NCBI GenBank assembly: GCA_900660155.1 | Contig: CABFPE010000052.1 | Span: 1,479,522-1,543,521, forward strand | DNA length: 64,000 nucleotides | Reading direction: 5' to 3' | Origin: Hofstenia miamia | Taxonomy: Eukaryota; Xenacoelomorpha; Acoela; Hofsteniidae | In this document: one piece after another, positions 1 through 12,143 of the stretch | Layout: every line of letters begins with the position of its first letter | Position numbering within the stretch: the first letter of the stretch is position 1 | Made by a program: the position numbers and the translations under genes | The notes under the pieces: model-generated | Databases searched by the model: none | Seen by the model: only the letters and a program-made list of their open reading frames with translations | Told to the model about the DNA's origin: nothing

Positions 1-299
1 CTTTCACATTTCCAAATTCTGCATTATGTTAATGTGTATGTCAGGGGATTTAAGGTGATTGAGTAAAGGTCTATGGAGATGTCCTTGGACGAATGTTGTA
101 AATCCTTCTTAACCGCCTCCAGCAACATTGAAATTTTGAAAATGAGATAAGGAATAAGATTTTGCCAAATGGTAAAATGGGTGAATACGTCAAGCATATC
201 TGAGAATACCTGGTGTATATATAGCTGTGGTGAAAAATTTGGAACAACTACCAGAGTGACAAAAATGTAAATAAAAATTCTGGAAAAAAAATAATGTTG

Positions 300-639
300 T
301 TAAAACAAAATGTAAGTAGGAGAAATAATATGCATGCACTCATAGGTAACGTTCACAGCACAATGAGCATTAAAAACAGCCTTTATTTTTCTAGGCATAG
401 ATTCAATTAGAGATCTGCTATATTCACTTGTTATTTCTTGTGTCCATATTTCTTTAGTAGTGATTGTGGCTTCCCTTGAGCAACTTTTGTTTTTCATATA
501 GGCCAACAGTTCTCTATTGAATTCAGATCAGGAGAAGAATCTGGCCATTTTTCCATTAAAGAAATTTGCTTCCCTTGAAACCATTTTTGATACATTGTGC
601 TGTATGACGTTGTGAATCATTATGCTGGTAAGTATACTT
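300..639 (-). pseudogene. Tc1/mariner transposase C-terminal remnant, part 1
   Basis: On the - strand, MYQKWFQGKQISLMEKWP is followed by SSPDLNSIEN and, after a one-base frameshift, LAYMKNKSCSRE, then EYSRSLIESMPRKIKAVFNA. This is the classic Tc1 end (SPDLNPIENLWAYMK, CxxLIxSMPRRIxAV). Frameshifts and stops show it is dead. Its upstream part continues beyond a hAT insertion at 648-1576. Confidence 0.8.
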
Positions 640-647
640 GTGCCACA

Positions 648-1576
648 CAGAGATGGAATCCGGTCGGTACTGACCTTCGGACCTGGTCAAAACCGTTCAC
701 TTTGAGATATGTCTCTGGTCGTACCTATCAGCTAATCTAGTATGGGAGTTTCTCAAAACTCAAACTGCGAAGCACTTGACAATTACCATAATTATATACT
801 GTCTACTTAAATACACTGTAATTACCAAAAAAAGTTCACTTATGTACAGTTGTACTTAAAAGTTAGTAGATCACATATGCAATTCACCAATGTTGGTCAA
901 GTCGTCTTTTTTGTATGAATGCAAGTTCATAACGCACTAGTGCCATTGAACATTGAATGTCGATTCTATTGTTTATTTCAAAAATGAAAACCACTATATT
1001 GATACATTTTACTGATCTGATTAAATATAAATATAAGTGCAGGGAAGTTGTGAAGATAGTTTTTACAATTCCAGTACCTTAAATAAATATTTAAACTGAA
1101 TCCTTAAAAAGATCCTGGAAGGTTTTGGAGATTTTTGGAAGAAAGCACATACAAGTTGAATTGTACATTCTAGCATATGTGTAAGGCAGCACTTCTTTGG
1201 AGGTAATCACACCGTGCCATTAATTACTATCACGGTATAATGATTTACATATGATTACCGATATTCAAACAAAACATGTTATTAAAACTTGCAACAGTAA
1301 AAGCATTGGGTGATTTGGTTTGGGTCTTTAAATGAATAATGAGATATTTGGGGTTAATTCGATAACTTAAACGCGTATGCGGTCAGTACATGTGCTTTCA
1401 ACTGTACAAATGCATTATGTAATGCAAAAAAACCAGTGCTTTATAATGTGAGGACCAGTCATAGCCGGTAACCAAATGAGGACAACTTGGGTACCAGAGC
1501 GGTCATCATCGGTCTTGGAGATTACCAGAACCGGACCGGTCATGGTCGTCAATTGAGTGTACCGCTTCCATCTCTG
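648..1576. mobile_element. hAT-type non-autonomous DNA transposon (929 bp)
   Basis: The ends are perfect 11-bp inverted repeats (CAGAGATGGAA at 648; TTCCATCTCTG ending 1576), flanked by an exact 8-bp target duplication gtgccaca at 640-647 and 1577-1584. An 8-bp duplication and CAGAGATG-type termini fit hAT. No transposase reading frame was recognised inside. Subterminal GGTC/GACC and CCGG motifs occur at both ends. It is inserted into a Tc1 transposase remnant, so it is the younger event. Confidence 0.85.
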
Positions 1577-1584
1577 GTGCCACA

Positions 1585-1625
1585 AATTCCCATCCACAAT
1601 GCAACCTTTTCGTTATAATTAAGCG
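1585..1625 (-). pseudogene. Tc1/mariner transposase remnant, part 2
   Basis: This is the continuation of the Tc1 remnant on the other side of the inserted hAT element. Removing the insertion and one target copy joins the two - strand pieces near GNLWHKYTYQ. Too short to classify alone. Confidence 0.45.
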
Positions 1626-2257
1626 AAAACACTTTTTATAGAAATAAACTCATTGGTTTGTCCTCATATCGTGAAGCCTGCATAACGCCCTTAGACACTG
1701 TTGCAAAACAATATCATATTTATAACTTTTAAACATTATTCCAAACTTTTATTCGCAGCTATAAATTTTATATTCTTTGTTTTTAGTCATCACTAGTCTG
1801 TTGTTCTTGAACTTTACATCTTAATTGTTTGAATAACATGGCAAGAAATAGCCATCTGTAATAATATAGAAATTATGTGATTGTCCCTAGTTTTTTGGTG
1901 TTAAGTGTAGCTAGTCTTAGCGTTCACATGTTCAATGGGCTAATTTTTATGGCATATAAAACTTGAGAAATATCCTGACTTTATTGCAAAAACGTTCAAC
2001 AATTGCCAGGTACTTCCTGTTCAACCAACGAGATGTAGACCCCAGGCCTCCCTCAACCTCATCACTGGTTAGTTATCGAATTTGCGATTATGACTCTTTT
2101 CGAAATTCTTTGCAGTAGAATGTCTACTTTTAATTGAAATAATTCACTTATGTACTGGATTGTTATCTTGTTCTGTATATATCAGCTCTTTATTCCATTA
2201 ACACTGGGCAGATTAAACTTTATTTTGAAACGCGTTGCTAGTAACTACATATTTTAG
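1626..2257. other. Intron or upstream sequence, no gene recognised
   Basis: AT-rich sequence upstream of the first AQR exon seen. A short open stretch near 2005-2055 with a gttagt after it was considered as an exon but matches nothing I recognise in AQR. Confidence 0.5.
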
Positions 2258-2424
2258 TTCCTGATCAACGGCCAGTTTTGAAGGGGAATGTGCGTTCATT
2301 TCGTGTTCATCTTGATCCCAATCAATATCAACAAGACATGACTGCTGCGCTTGATGGCCAAGAAGACATCTATCAAACCTTCAACATTGTGGTTAGACGC
2401 AATCCAAAGCAAAATAACTTTAAG
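2258..2424 (+). CDS. AQR: AQR exon a (first seen in window)
   Basis: The acceptor is attttag before 2258 and the donor is gtaata at 2425. The exon starts with the last two bases of a split codon and encodes a segment containing [14 protein letters not shown] and [10 protein letters not shown], a well conserved AQR block upstream of the helicase core. The preceding exon was not found in 1-2257 and probably lies outside the window. Confidence 0.92.
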
Positions 2425-5400
2425 GTAATAATTGATTTTATATTATTGAGGCATGCTTAATCGAATACTTAAATTAAATTAAAAACAAATATGTTTATGA
2501 GACATATCAACCTTGTGTTTCAATAACATATTGCAAATGAAATTTCAGCGTGACATCTTTTTGGATAAAATGGTCTTCAAGTAGGTTTTATGAGGTTTGA
2601 ATTGCAACATGTGAAAAAATTTTTAGAATATAAAAAATTGTTTAAGGAACAAAGTAAGTTTGAATTTAAAACCATTTGTTTCAAAACGTTGAATCCTGCA
2701 TTTGTATCTCAACTTTTTTGATTTATTTTACGTTTAGGCAATTTTGGAAACGATTCGGGATTTAATGAATACGGATTGCGTTGTGCCAGACTGGCTGCAT
2801 GACTTGCTACTTGGATACGGGGATCCTGATGCAGCCAACTATAAAACTTTGGGACGCTACATTAATGATGCAGATTGGAATGGTAAGTTATTGTTATTGT
2901 TGGAATGTAGTTTTGGTTTGTTGATAATTTTGTAATTTAAGGAACCCTATTCTGTCTACATTTTTATTTTCTAACCAACCAAGTGACGTTTTTTTGCGAC
3001 TCTCATAGTCGTGAGTTGTATGGAATGTATGAACATTTTTGCCTTTTTTGAATATGTGAGCTAGTTATGCTGATTGCTTCACTTCTAAGTTGGAACTGCC
3101 AATTTTTTTAATGTTATAATATTCTAGTTTTGCTATGGAAGCAAATTCTATTACAGCATTTAAGTAGATATTTTACATGAAATATTTTAAAGTAGCAAAT
3201 TGTTACCGAATAGCAATAATTATCCATTGATATTACTACAATTTTTACAACCACTTGAGAAATTCACATCTTCTCTGCAAATAATATGCACATTTAATCT
3301 TCAGATTCAGCCCTGAGTAAAATTCAAATATGAAAATTTACGGTTGTCCGTTCTCGATGTTCGAAAGTGCTTAACAGCCACAAAGGGTATGTCATACCCG
3401 GTTCATTGAAAATCAATCTGTCATCTTATATTGCCAATCGGTGTTCCTTATAATAACTTTTGTTCTTGATAACAATGAAATAAGGTTACAATTTGTACTT
3501 TTATCCAGTTTTGGACAAAATATTTAACCCTTATGGATGTTTTATTATTATTATTATTATCATGAAGTAATGAAAACCCACTGTAATCCCAAAATATATA
3601 TTGTGTATATTATTTTTTAGTGTCCCAACATATGAGGTGCTGAAGTTTCGTAGAGTATCACAAAGCTCTGCACTTGTAAACCAGTTATCCCCAGTTAGAG
3701 GTTTCTTCCTGTATTCAAATACGGCTTCATCAAATGTAGAGAAACACCGATTGTAGTAACATTCTGCTCAGCCTTATACGAGCCCTTTCCTATGTAAATT
3801 ATGCCATTCAGGAAATAAAATGTTTCTGCACAACATAGCCAAAATATTTTGATGCCAAATCTACCTGGCTTAGATAAAATGCATTGTTTAAATTTAACAC
3901 GCCCGTGAAATTCTAGGAGTTGCTCATCTACAGTGAGATATGAACTGCACCTAAAAATAATATAGGACTTCGAAATATTGTTGCTGTTACAATATGATAA
4001 CAATAACTTAAATTATTTTTTCAATATCAAAATTTAAAATTTTTTGATCCCTTTTCTTTAGTGCTCGTGGATGTTGTAAATATTTGACCTGTACAATAAC
4101 TTTTTGTAGAAAAGCACTATCAAAAATTTCTAACGAAAAATCAATGAAAATTCAGATGTGATGACGGAATATTCCAAGTTATATGCTAAAATTGAAATTA
4201 ATCACAGCTTTCTATAGGACAATATATGTCAAATATTTTTACTGAAATGAATGCAAATTGTGCATAGCATATTGATACAATTACGACGTAAATATATGTA
4301 AATCATTGTTGATCAAAATAACATAAATATTTCACTTGAAAACGTACGACATGCAGGCGTGTACATTAAAAACAATTCTTTTTGCTCACCTAATAAAATA
4401 AGAATCCCAACAAATGCTTCCCATTCAACTCTATCAATTGAAACAAACACTTTTCTTTTGTTCGGATTTGTTCTGTTCCTTTCAATTATAACCCGCATAC
4501 CTTGAAGATTTGTATACAAGACTATGTCGTCCAGAGTTTTATCCAAAAAGATGAGAATTGTTTCTCGTTCAGTTTCGGGATTTATACCTGGTGCAGGCCC
4601 TTTCGATATTTCGTGATGATTCCCGGCCAACATTTGTTGGTTCATAATCGTAACAAACACGACCAGATGGAGCCACAATGCACCAACATCTTGATGGGAC
4701 GCAGATGTTTCCCCTTCTTCTTCTGATTCAGATTCACTTCCACTGACCTCATGCAAAAATTCCGAATCCAATATATTATCATTAGAATCTGAAGGAGAAA
4801 GTTCATCTTCAATAGGGAACGTAGACTGAATAGACCCATTTGCAGCGTCATCAAAGACATCGATATTGAAGTCTTCTTCATCCGACAGATCATCCTGTTG
4901 GAATATCATAGTGATGGCATGATCTTTACAGACTCGCTTAGGACGACTCATAGTATTAGCGGTTAGACTGGCAGTTGGTTATCAATAGTGAAATACAAAT
5001 GAGTCATAGCCAGCTGGATGAGCTAATATAAAGTATGATATCATTATTCTGCGATTGAGTCATCACATGATAGATTAAACAATGAGAAGCCTCTTCCTGC
5101 ACCAACTAACAACATTTGCTTTTATTGAAACTTTTAATGACCTAGAAGTGAAAATGCATGTTTCAAAGTCGCACAGAACATAGGAGGGTATCACATACCC
5201 TGTTCGATGTTCCAGGACTAAATCATAAATATCAAAATAACTATGTCGAGTATCTTAAAACGACTTTACACAATTAAAGAAAACAATATTTCAACAAAAG
5301 TCAATGAATTTCAAAAGAATCGGTGGATTAGTTTAGGATATACAATCCGTTGAACATGTCACAGAGTATGACATACCCAGAAAACCGGATAACCGTTAAT

Positions 5401-8400
5401 AGTAAATATTTTATTGTAATCTTCTTAATAGGGTTGTTTTAATTGTTATTTGTTGACTACGCATGTTAGCCTAATTTTTATTGTAATCTTCTTAATAGGG
5501 TTGTTTTAATTGTTATTTGTTGACTACTCATGTTAGCCTAATTTTTTATTGTAATCTTCTTAATAGGGTTGTTTTAATTGTTATTTGTTGACTACGCATG
5601 TTAGCCTAATTAATTGTAATATACTATGGCAAGGTTTTTCCATTGTTTTCAAGTTGTTTTACATAAATTACTATTATTATAAACGGAGGGAGTTTTTTTT
5701 GAAAAATTACAGCATAACTATGTTTAAAATATTTTAGAAGACTGATCTTTAGTTTTGCAAAAAAAGAACATAGGAGGGTATCACATACCCTGTTCGATGT
5801 TCCAGGACTAAATCATAAATATCAAAATAACTATGTCGAGTATCTTAAAACGACTTTACACAATTAAAGAAAACAATATTTCAACAAAAGTCAATGAATT
5901 TCAAAAGAATCGGTGGATTAGTTTAGGATATACAATCCGTTGAACATGTCACAGAGTATGACATACCCAGAAAACCGGATAACCGTTAATAGTAAATAAC
6001 TCTCAATATGAATTTATTATAGCTCTGTATAATTTTTTTAGCGATTTTTTAAATGTAAATTCGTTACATAGAATCTAGAGTGGTTTGCTGCTGTAATTTT
6101 TTTGACGCCGTATGAAACCTCAAAATTAGCTGTTCGTTCCGCACACCCAAAGGCAATTGTGTTTACTCGAATTTTGAGTCTGATTATTTAAATGTTAACA
6201 TTTTAACGCTTTTTGAGTGCTTTCAATAAGTTTGCTATGGATGTTTTTAGATACGTTTCTTTCTTATGAGCATTTGGTCTCCTCCTTCCCTTTATATGAA
6301 GTTGTGACAGAGAGCGGTGAGAAGGATCCATCTCCTCCATTTGTGCTCAATTTTGAAGAAAGCGATGTTAAAAAAATTGTTGTTAAACCTCACATCATTC
6401 CCAACCGTGGCCCTTATCCTTTCAACAAACCAAGAAGGTACGTTTTCTACACTTATTTTATCGCTTTGAAATGTTGCAAAAGGACACATAAGTTTTGAAA
6501 TATCGTTAACTACTCACCTTACTTTGAAAGTGGTAGATTTTTATTCGGAATTTTGAAATTCATTTCAGAATTCTATGTTCTAAAGTTTCTCAAGTATATT
6601 AATGCACATGACCAGGAGTGTATTCGTTGGAGGGGGAGTTTTTTTTTGAAAAATTGCAGCATAACTATGTTTAAAATATTTTAGAAGACTGATCTTTAGT
6701 TTTGCAAAAAAGTTCTCAATATGAATTTATTATAGCTCTGTATAATTTTTTAGCGATTTTTTAAATGTAAATTCGTTACATAGAATCTAGAGTGGTTTGC
6801 TGCTGTAATTTTTTTTGACGCCGTATGAAACCTCAAAATTTGCTGTTCGTTCCGCACACCCAAATGCAATTGTGTTTACTCGAATTTTGAGTCTGATTAA
6901 TTAAATGTTAACATTTTAAAACTTTTTTAGTGTTTTCAATAAGCTTGCTATGGATGTTTTTAGATACGTTTCTTTCTTATGAGCATTTGGTCTCCTCCTT
7001 CCCTTTATATGAAGTTGTCACAGAGAGCGGTGAGAAGGATCCATCTCCTCCATTTGTGCTCAATTTTGAAGAAAACGATATTAAAAAAATTGTTGTTAAA
7101 CCTCACATCATTCCCAACCGTGGCCCTTATCCTTTCAACAAACCAAGAAGGTATGTTTTCTACACTTATTTCATCGCTTTTCGCTCAGCCACCGTATTAA
7201 ATCCAATTGGGGATCTAGCCCCTCTTGTTAAAGTTTTATTACGGTGTGGGGTTTTGGATTGTGTTGAGAAATGGCGTTTGGTTAAAATATAACTTAGAAA
7301 TACAGTGCTCAAATTCTGCACCCCTTTTTAATTATTTAGGAGTACAGCCCTGCACATGGCTGACAATTGCTTGTAGAAAATGGTGTGAACACCTATTAGC
7401 TAATGATGCTCATTTTTTTATGTATTGTCGGCGATTCTATCAGTGTATTGAAAATATTTGTTGAATGGAATCGTTCCATTTGCGTTAAAAGGGTGTTTCC
7501 TGAGAAAGATGTATCAACTCGTTTTATCAACAAGTTGACAAACGTAAAGACAAATTTTTTGATAAATTGATATTTTATTATTCTTGTGAACAACCATCCT
7601 TTTATGGGAAGGGAAACTCCAATTTCATTGAAGGTTCGAATTTGTTTTTCATTTGTAGCTTAGATAACAATTTTCAATGAAAATTTAAAATATGCTAAAT
7701 TATTTAAAATAGCAACAATGAAAATAAAATGATGTAAATTGTGCTTGACAAACCAAGTCTTTGTTTGTAATGAAAGATTTGTAAGCAGAGCAATTGTAAA
7801 ATCTTGGGGACCATTAAGTTTTTGTCAACAATTGCTCCGTTTATTAATCCATTTGATAAATCGTTTGCTTGAAACGGACATTGTTTGTTCCTTAAGTATT
7901 ATACGTTTTAGTATGACAAATAAAAATAATTATTAATAGCAAAATTCTGTTATTTTCTAGCTAGTGTAAAGTGCCAGCCTCTAGCTATATCACGTTTGAA
8001 TTAAAAAATAAAATAAAGATGCCCAAATAGAGTTTAAAAAACTCAATGCTCCGACATCCAACATAATCCCATATAAAACATTATCTTTCGCAAAATTGCT
8101 TTGCAAGCTAAAAATTTTTTTGCGCAAAACATTTTTAAATTTGTTCCTAGTATATTTTTTCAATTATTTCGTGCTTAGGAAAACTAAGTTTTGGCTAATA
8201 AATTGTAATATGAATTGAAACATTTGATTAATATTTTATAATTTTCGTGTTTATATATTTCAATAAGGATGTCAATATCTTGCAATCGAAATGAATAAGT
8301 TTTTTAATAGTAAATCGAGGATTAATTGAATGAGATATTGCAGCGATTGCCTTATCGCTGCTACCGATTAGCTTCATCCCATTTTCTTCCGCGTCATCGA

Positions 8401-11400
8401 ACTATGCAAAGGGATTACCTAATACGGGTGATTGGCGGCGTGCTTTATAGAATTGGGATATCGTGGCGAAATTACGTTAAAACTCTTCTTACAATCGTCG
8501 CTTTACTTTTATGTAGCTACGCAAGGAATTCCTAGTGAGGCGCTTCAAAGCTAAATAGCGCTCCGCCGCTTTTCATGTTTATCCAAGCGTTCTCAGCGGT
8601 GTTTGCAAACGAATGGATAGCTATAAATCAGAAACGTTTGGGAAAGTTTTTCATTTGTGAATTTACAGCATGTGGTCATTGTCGCACTCTCACGTAATAG
8701 ATCCCATTTTCGATTCTTCACCGTTTGTAAACGCATCGAGGCAACTAATTGACACTGAAGACTTTAGTGATATAGTAGAAGCATTACAAAAGTCAGCGCC
8801 ACCCACTGAACATAAAGATCCGCCTTCTAATTACCTTTGTCGCATATGTCACCAGAAGGGCCATTTCGTAGAAGATTGTCCTACTGCCAAGGGTCTAAGA
8901 ATACAAGGAGCCACCCCGTATCAAGGAAAGAAAAGATGCACTGGGGAATATCGTTGCAGCAAGTGTAAACGCAAATGGATTTCGCATTTTTCGTGGGCTA
9001 ACGAGGGTCAGTTTTGTGTCAAATGTAAAATTAATGTTTTTCCGTACAAACAACGCGCAATTGTAGAAGCGAAACACGGCCATTAAAAGCCCTTAGTTTG
9101 TATATTATTTGTTTTGTAAAAATCGTGTTTATATGTGAGGAAGGTTTTAAATACAGTATGTCTTTAAAATGGCTTTTCATTTTTCTTATAGTCATTATTA
9201 CTCAATACGTGGGTAATCATTTCTGTAACTAAATTTAAAAAAATGTGTCTCTGCCTATTTGAGCACATTTTATTGGAATCAAAATTATCAAGAATTGTTT
9301 CTTGTAAGTTATTTTTTAAAAGCTTTCATTTTATGACAAATATTGCTATTGCTGCACATACATTTTAATGTAAAATATGCAATTTAAAGACTGATATTTT
9401 GTAGGCCTACTAAAAACACAAATCCTAAGATTCGAAGATATTCTCATATTAAAGATAACAAATTGTTGTAAACAAATGCCCTTATTAAAATCTTCAGTGT
9501 TTTCATGTTTATAAGACACGCATAATTTAAATTACCTAGAAATTCAATAAAGTTCACTCCAACACAAATTGAAGCTATTCACTCTGGCATGCAGCCTGGA
9601 CTTACAATGGTGAGTTTCGTTGTATATAGAGCAATTTTTCACTACATGTATTGTTTAATATTCTTCTCAACTATCTACTATTCTTAATAATCAGTCGTTC
9701 ACTACTATTCATGCAGCAACAATTTCATTAATTAATATTACAATCAATTGCATTCATTTAAGTTATTTAAAGCAGTAGAAATTATATTAACAAACAAGAA
9801 TGTTTAATACAAACTCAGTGTTCCTTCTGTTCTTATTCAAATTATTTTAATGATTTGTGGTTGCAATTTTTGTGAACTTGTTCTGATTACATAAATGTGT
9901 AAAAATTTTATTTACTCAACTAATAATCTAGTACTTAGATTTAACCGCTTTGTTTTAAGATACATCAATTTAAACGCTTAAAAAATAATTTGTTTAAAAT
10001 TTCATTTTGTATAAAATTCTTACAATGCATGAATTTCTCCGTTTATACTTTTAATAGATTTTAGTTCTATTTTTTTAAGTAATAGATAATAATACATTAA
10101 CAAGTTCATCTTATATTACTGTTGAGCTTGGATATATTGAGTCTTCATTTTAGTTGAAACTAGATTCATCGTGTTTGCAAATGTTTTAGCCCTATTTCTA
10201 TTACATTACTTTTAAGTAATAAATCGATTTGTCTACTTTTTTGAAGAATTTCAACCAAGCCTTTTAAGAAATATTGAAAGCCTATTACATGAACACATCT
10301 ATTGTGTTGGGCCCGCTTATGGAATGATGACTTTTTCTTGTGACTGAAGTACATGCAAATAAGAATTTTTTCAATGAGAATTTTTGTAAAAATATTCAAG
10401 TTCTTTCCATACCTAGTGTTCAGATAATGTGGCGGTCTAATGCCCATGGAATTACAACCAGTGATGGGGTTCAAAATTTTAAGAACAGGTTCTTTTTGTA
10501 TCGTACATACTAACAACAGATTCGCTCATTTACTTCTAAAACTAATTATCTCATCATCTCCTAAATGCTTTATTTTGCGCACCACACTTCTGTAGAAATT
10601 CGGGCTTTGTTTTACGTCACAATGCTACAAATTACTGAACATGTAGTTTTCAACCAGCTTTGAATTTTATGTTTTATTCCGTAATAACCGATTAGCCTTA
10701 AAATTCTGCAGTTGAGGCGTAAGCTGTAATATTTTTGGCTGACAGGCGGTTGAGAAACAAAGGTCTAATGTCTGTAAAAAAAAACAGCAAGAACGGGTTC
10801 ACGCGAACCCGTTCGAACTCCCTGAATCCCATCACTGACTACAGCTACCCTGAAATATTTTATTTTCGGAATATAAACTGTGTGATTCTGATCCAGAAAA
10901 CAATTCTCTATCTTGTGTTTTCAGATTTTAAATATCTTCATTAGTTCGTGATTTATAAGCGTTCTAAAATTTGTTGTGAAAATCATCACAGATTTTGAAA
11001 AATTCGTAGCAGAATTATGGTTAGAATATCAGAGAAACCTACATTTCACATTTATCGCATGAGATTATAAATGTAATCCGATCGAAAAGCTGAATACAAT
11101 GGTTTTACAACGTAAACTGATTATAGTAGATTGGCGTGGATTACTAATTTCCAAATTTTCCAGATAGTCAGTGCGCACAGTTAAATGTGATTACCACAAG
11201 TTCTTGACACGAATGTAAAATGTCTATAAAAAGATTGTTAGAATAATATAATAAAAGCGTTATTTAATGTACCATAAAACAGGCAAATATCAACCACAAG
11301 GGGTAATATCAGCCACTTTATAAACTTGGCGGTTATATGCCTGCCTACATATGTAGAGCTGTACCTTCTATACGTAAACTGAACAGTGAACTATTGATCG

Positions 11401-12105
11401 ATGTTTCTTGCATTGTTCTTATTGGATAGGAGAACTGACATATCATAGGAGAGAATAAGATAGAGAGAGGTTCTAAAGAACATCAGGCCAGTACCAGCAA
11501 AGTCAATATTCGCCGAGACTTGGGTTCAACACTTGTTGGTATGCTTCAGGAAAAGAAAACCACGTGGAGCTAAGGTTCCAGCAGGCAGACCTATCAGGCC
11601 ACAAGACATTTTGCAACAAACAGCTGCTGGTCGAGGTCGTGGTGCAATTCGCCCAACTGGACGAGGTTCTGGTGCAGCTCTCCCAACTGGACGAGGGCTT
11701 GGTTCCTACAAAGACACAGAAGATGAATCTTCTTCCACTAATGAAAGTGATAACAGCAGCGAAGATATATGCGGAATTTGCGGAGTTGATTATCAAGGAT
11801 ACCAAGGTGAAAATTGGGTCCATTGCACCTTATGCAACATATGGACTTGTGGTAGGTGTAATAAAGGCACAAGTGACTTGCCCTTCACGTGCTCACGGTG
11901 TTTATAAACTAAAATTGTGTTTACTTTACAAGAACATTGCTAAATATATTTCTTAATAACATTTTCTGAGTGTGGGTGATATTACCCAATTTTTGTTGTA
12001 GAAATACATGTTATATATTTGCTTTCCGTATTAAAAATTATACATACTTAAGATATTTTAACTTCGTTTTTCTGGAATTAAATATAGTGCCTGCGGTTTA
12101 CAAAA

Positions 12106-12143
<38 letters not shown>

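Larger units (their letters stand above)
5686..7178 (+). repeat. Tandem segmental duplication carrying AQR exon c
   Basis: Block 1 runs from about 5686 to 6465 (with a 233-base insertion) and block 2 from about 6629 to 7178. They share upstream intron (gcataactatgtttaaaata), the whole exon and the first intron bases after it. Differences are a few substitutions and indels. They diverge after atcgctttt downstream. Confidence 0.88.

Noticed and set aside
2005-2060. Possible AQR exon before 2258, followed by gttagt
   Set aside because: The peptide in any frame does not resemble the AQR segment expected before [10 protein letters not shown], and no convincing acceptor fits.
5409-5611. CRISPR-like array
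   Set aside because: Contiguous 68-bp tandem repeats without spacers in eukaryotic intronic DNA.
8326-8535. 69-codon ORF upstream of the zinc-knuckle gene
   Set aside because: No recognisable domain; more likely part of a G+C-richer promoter or 5' region.
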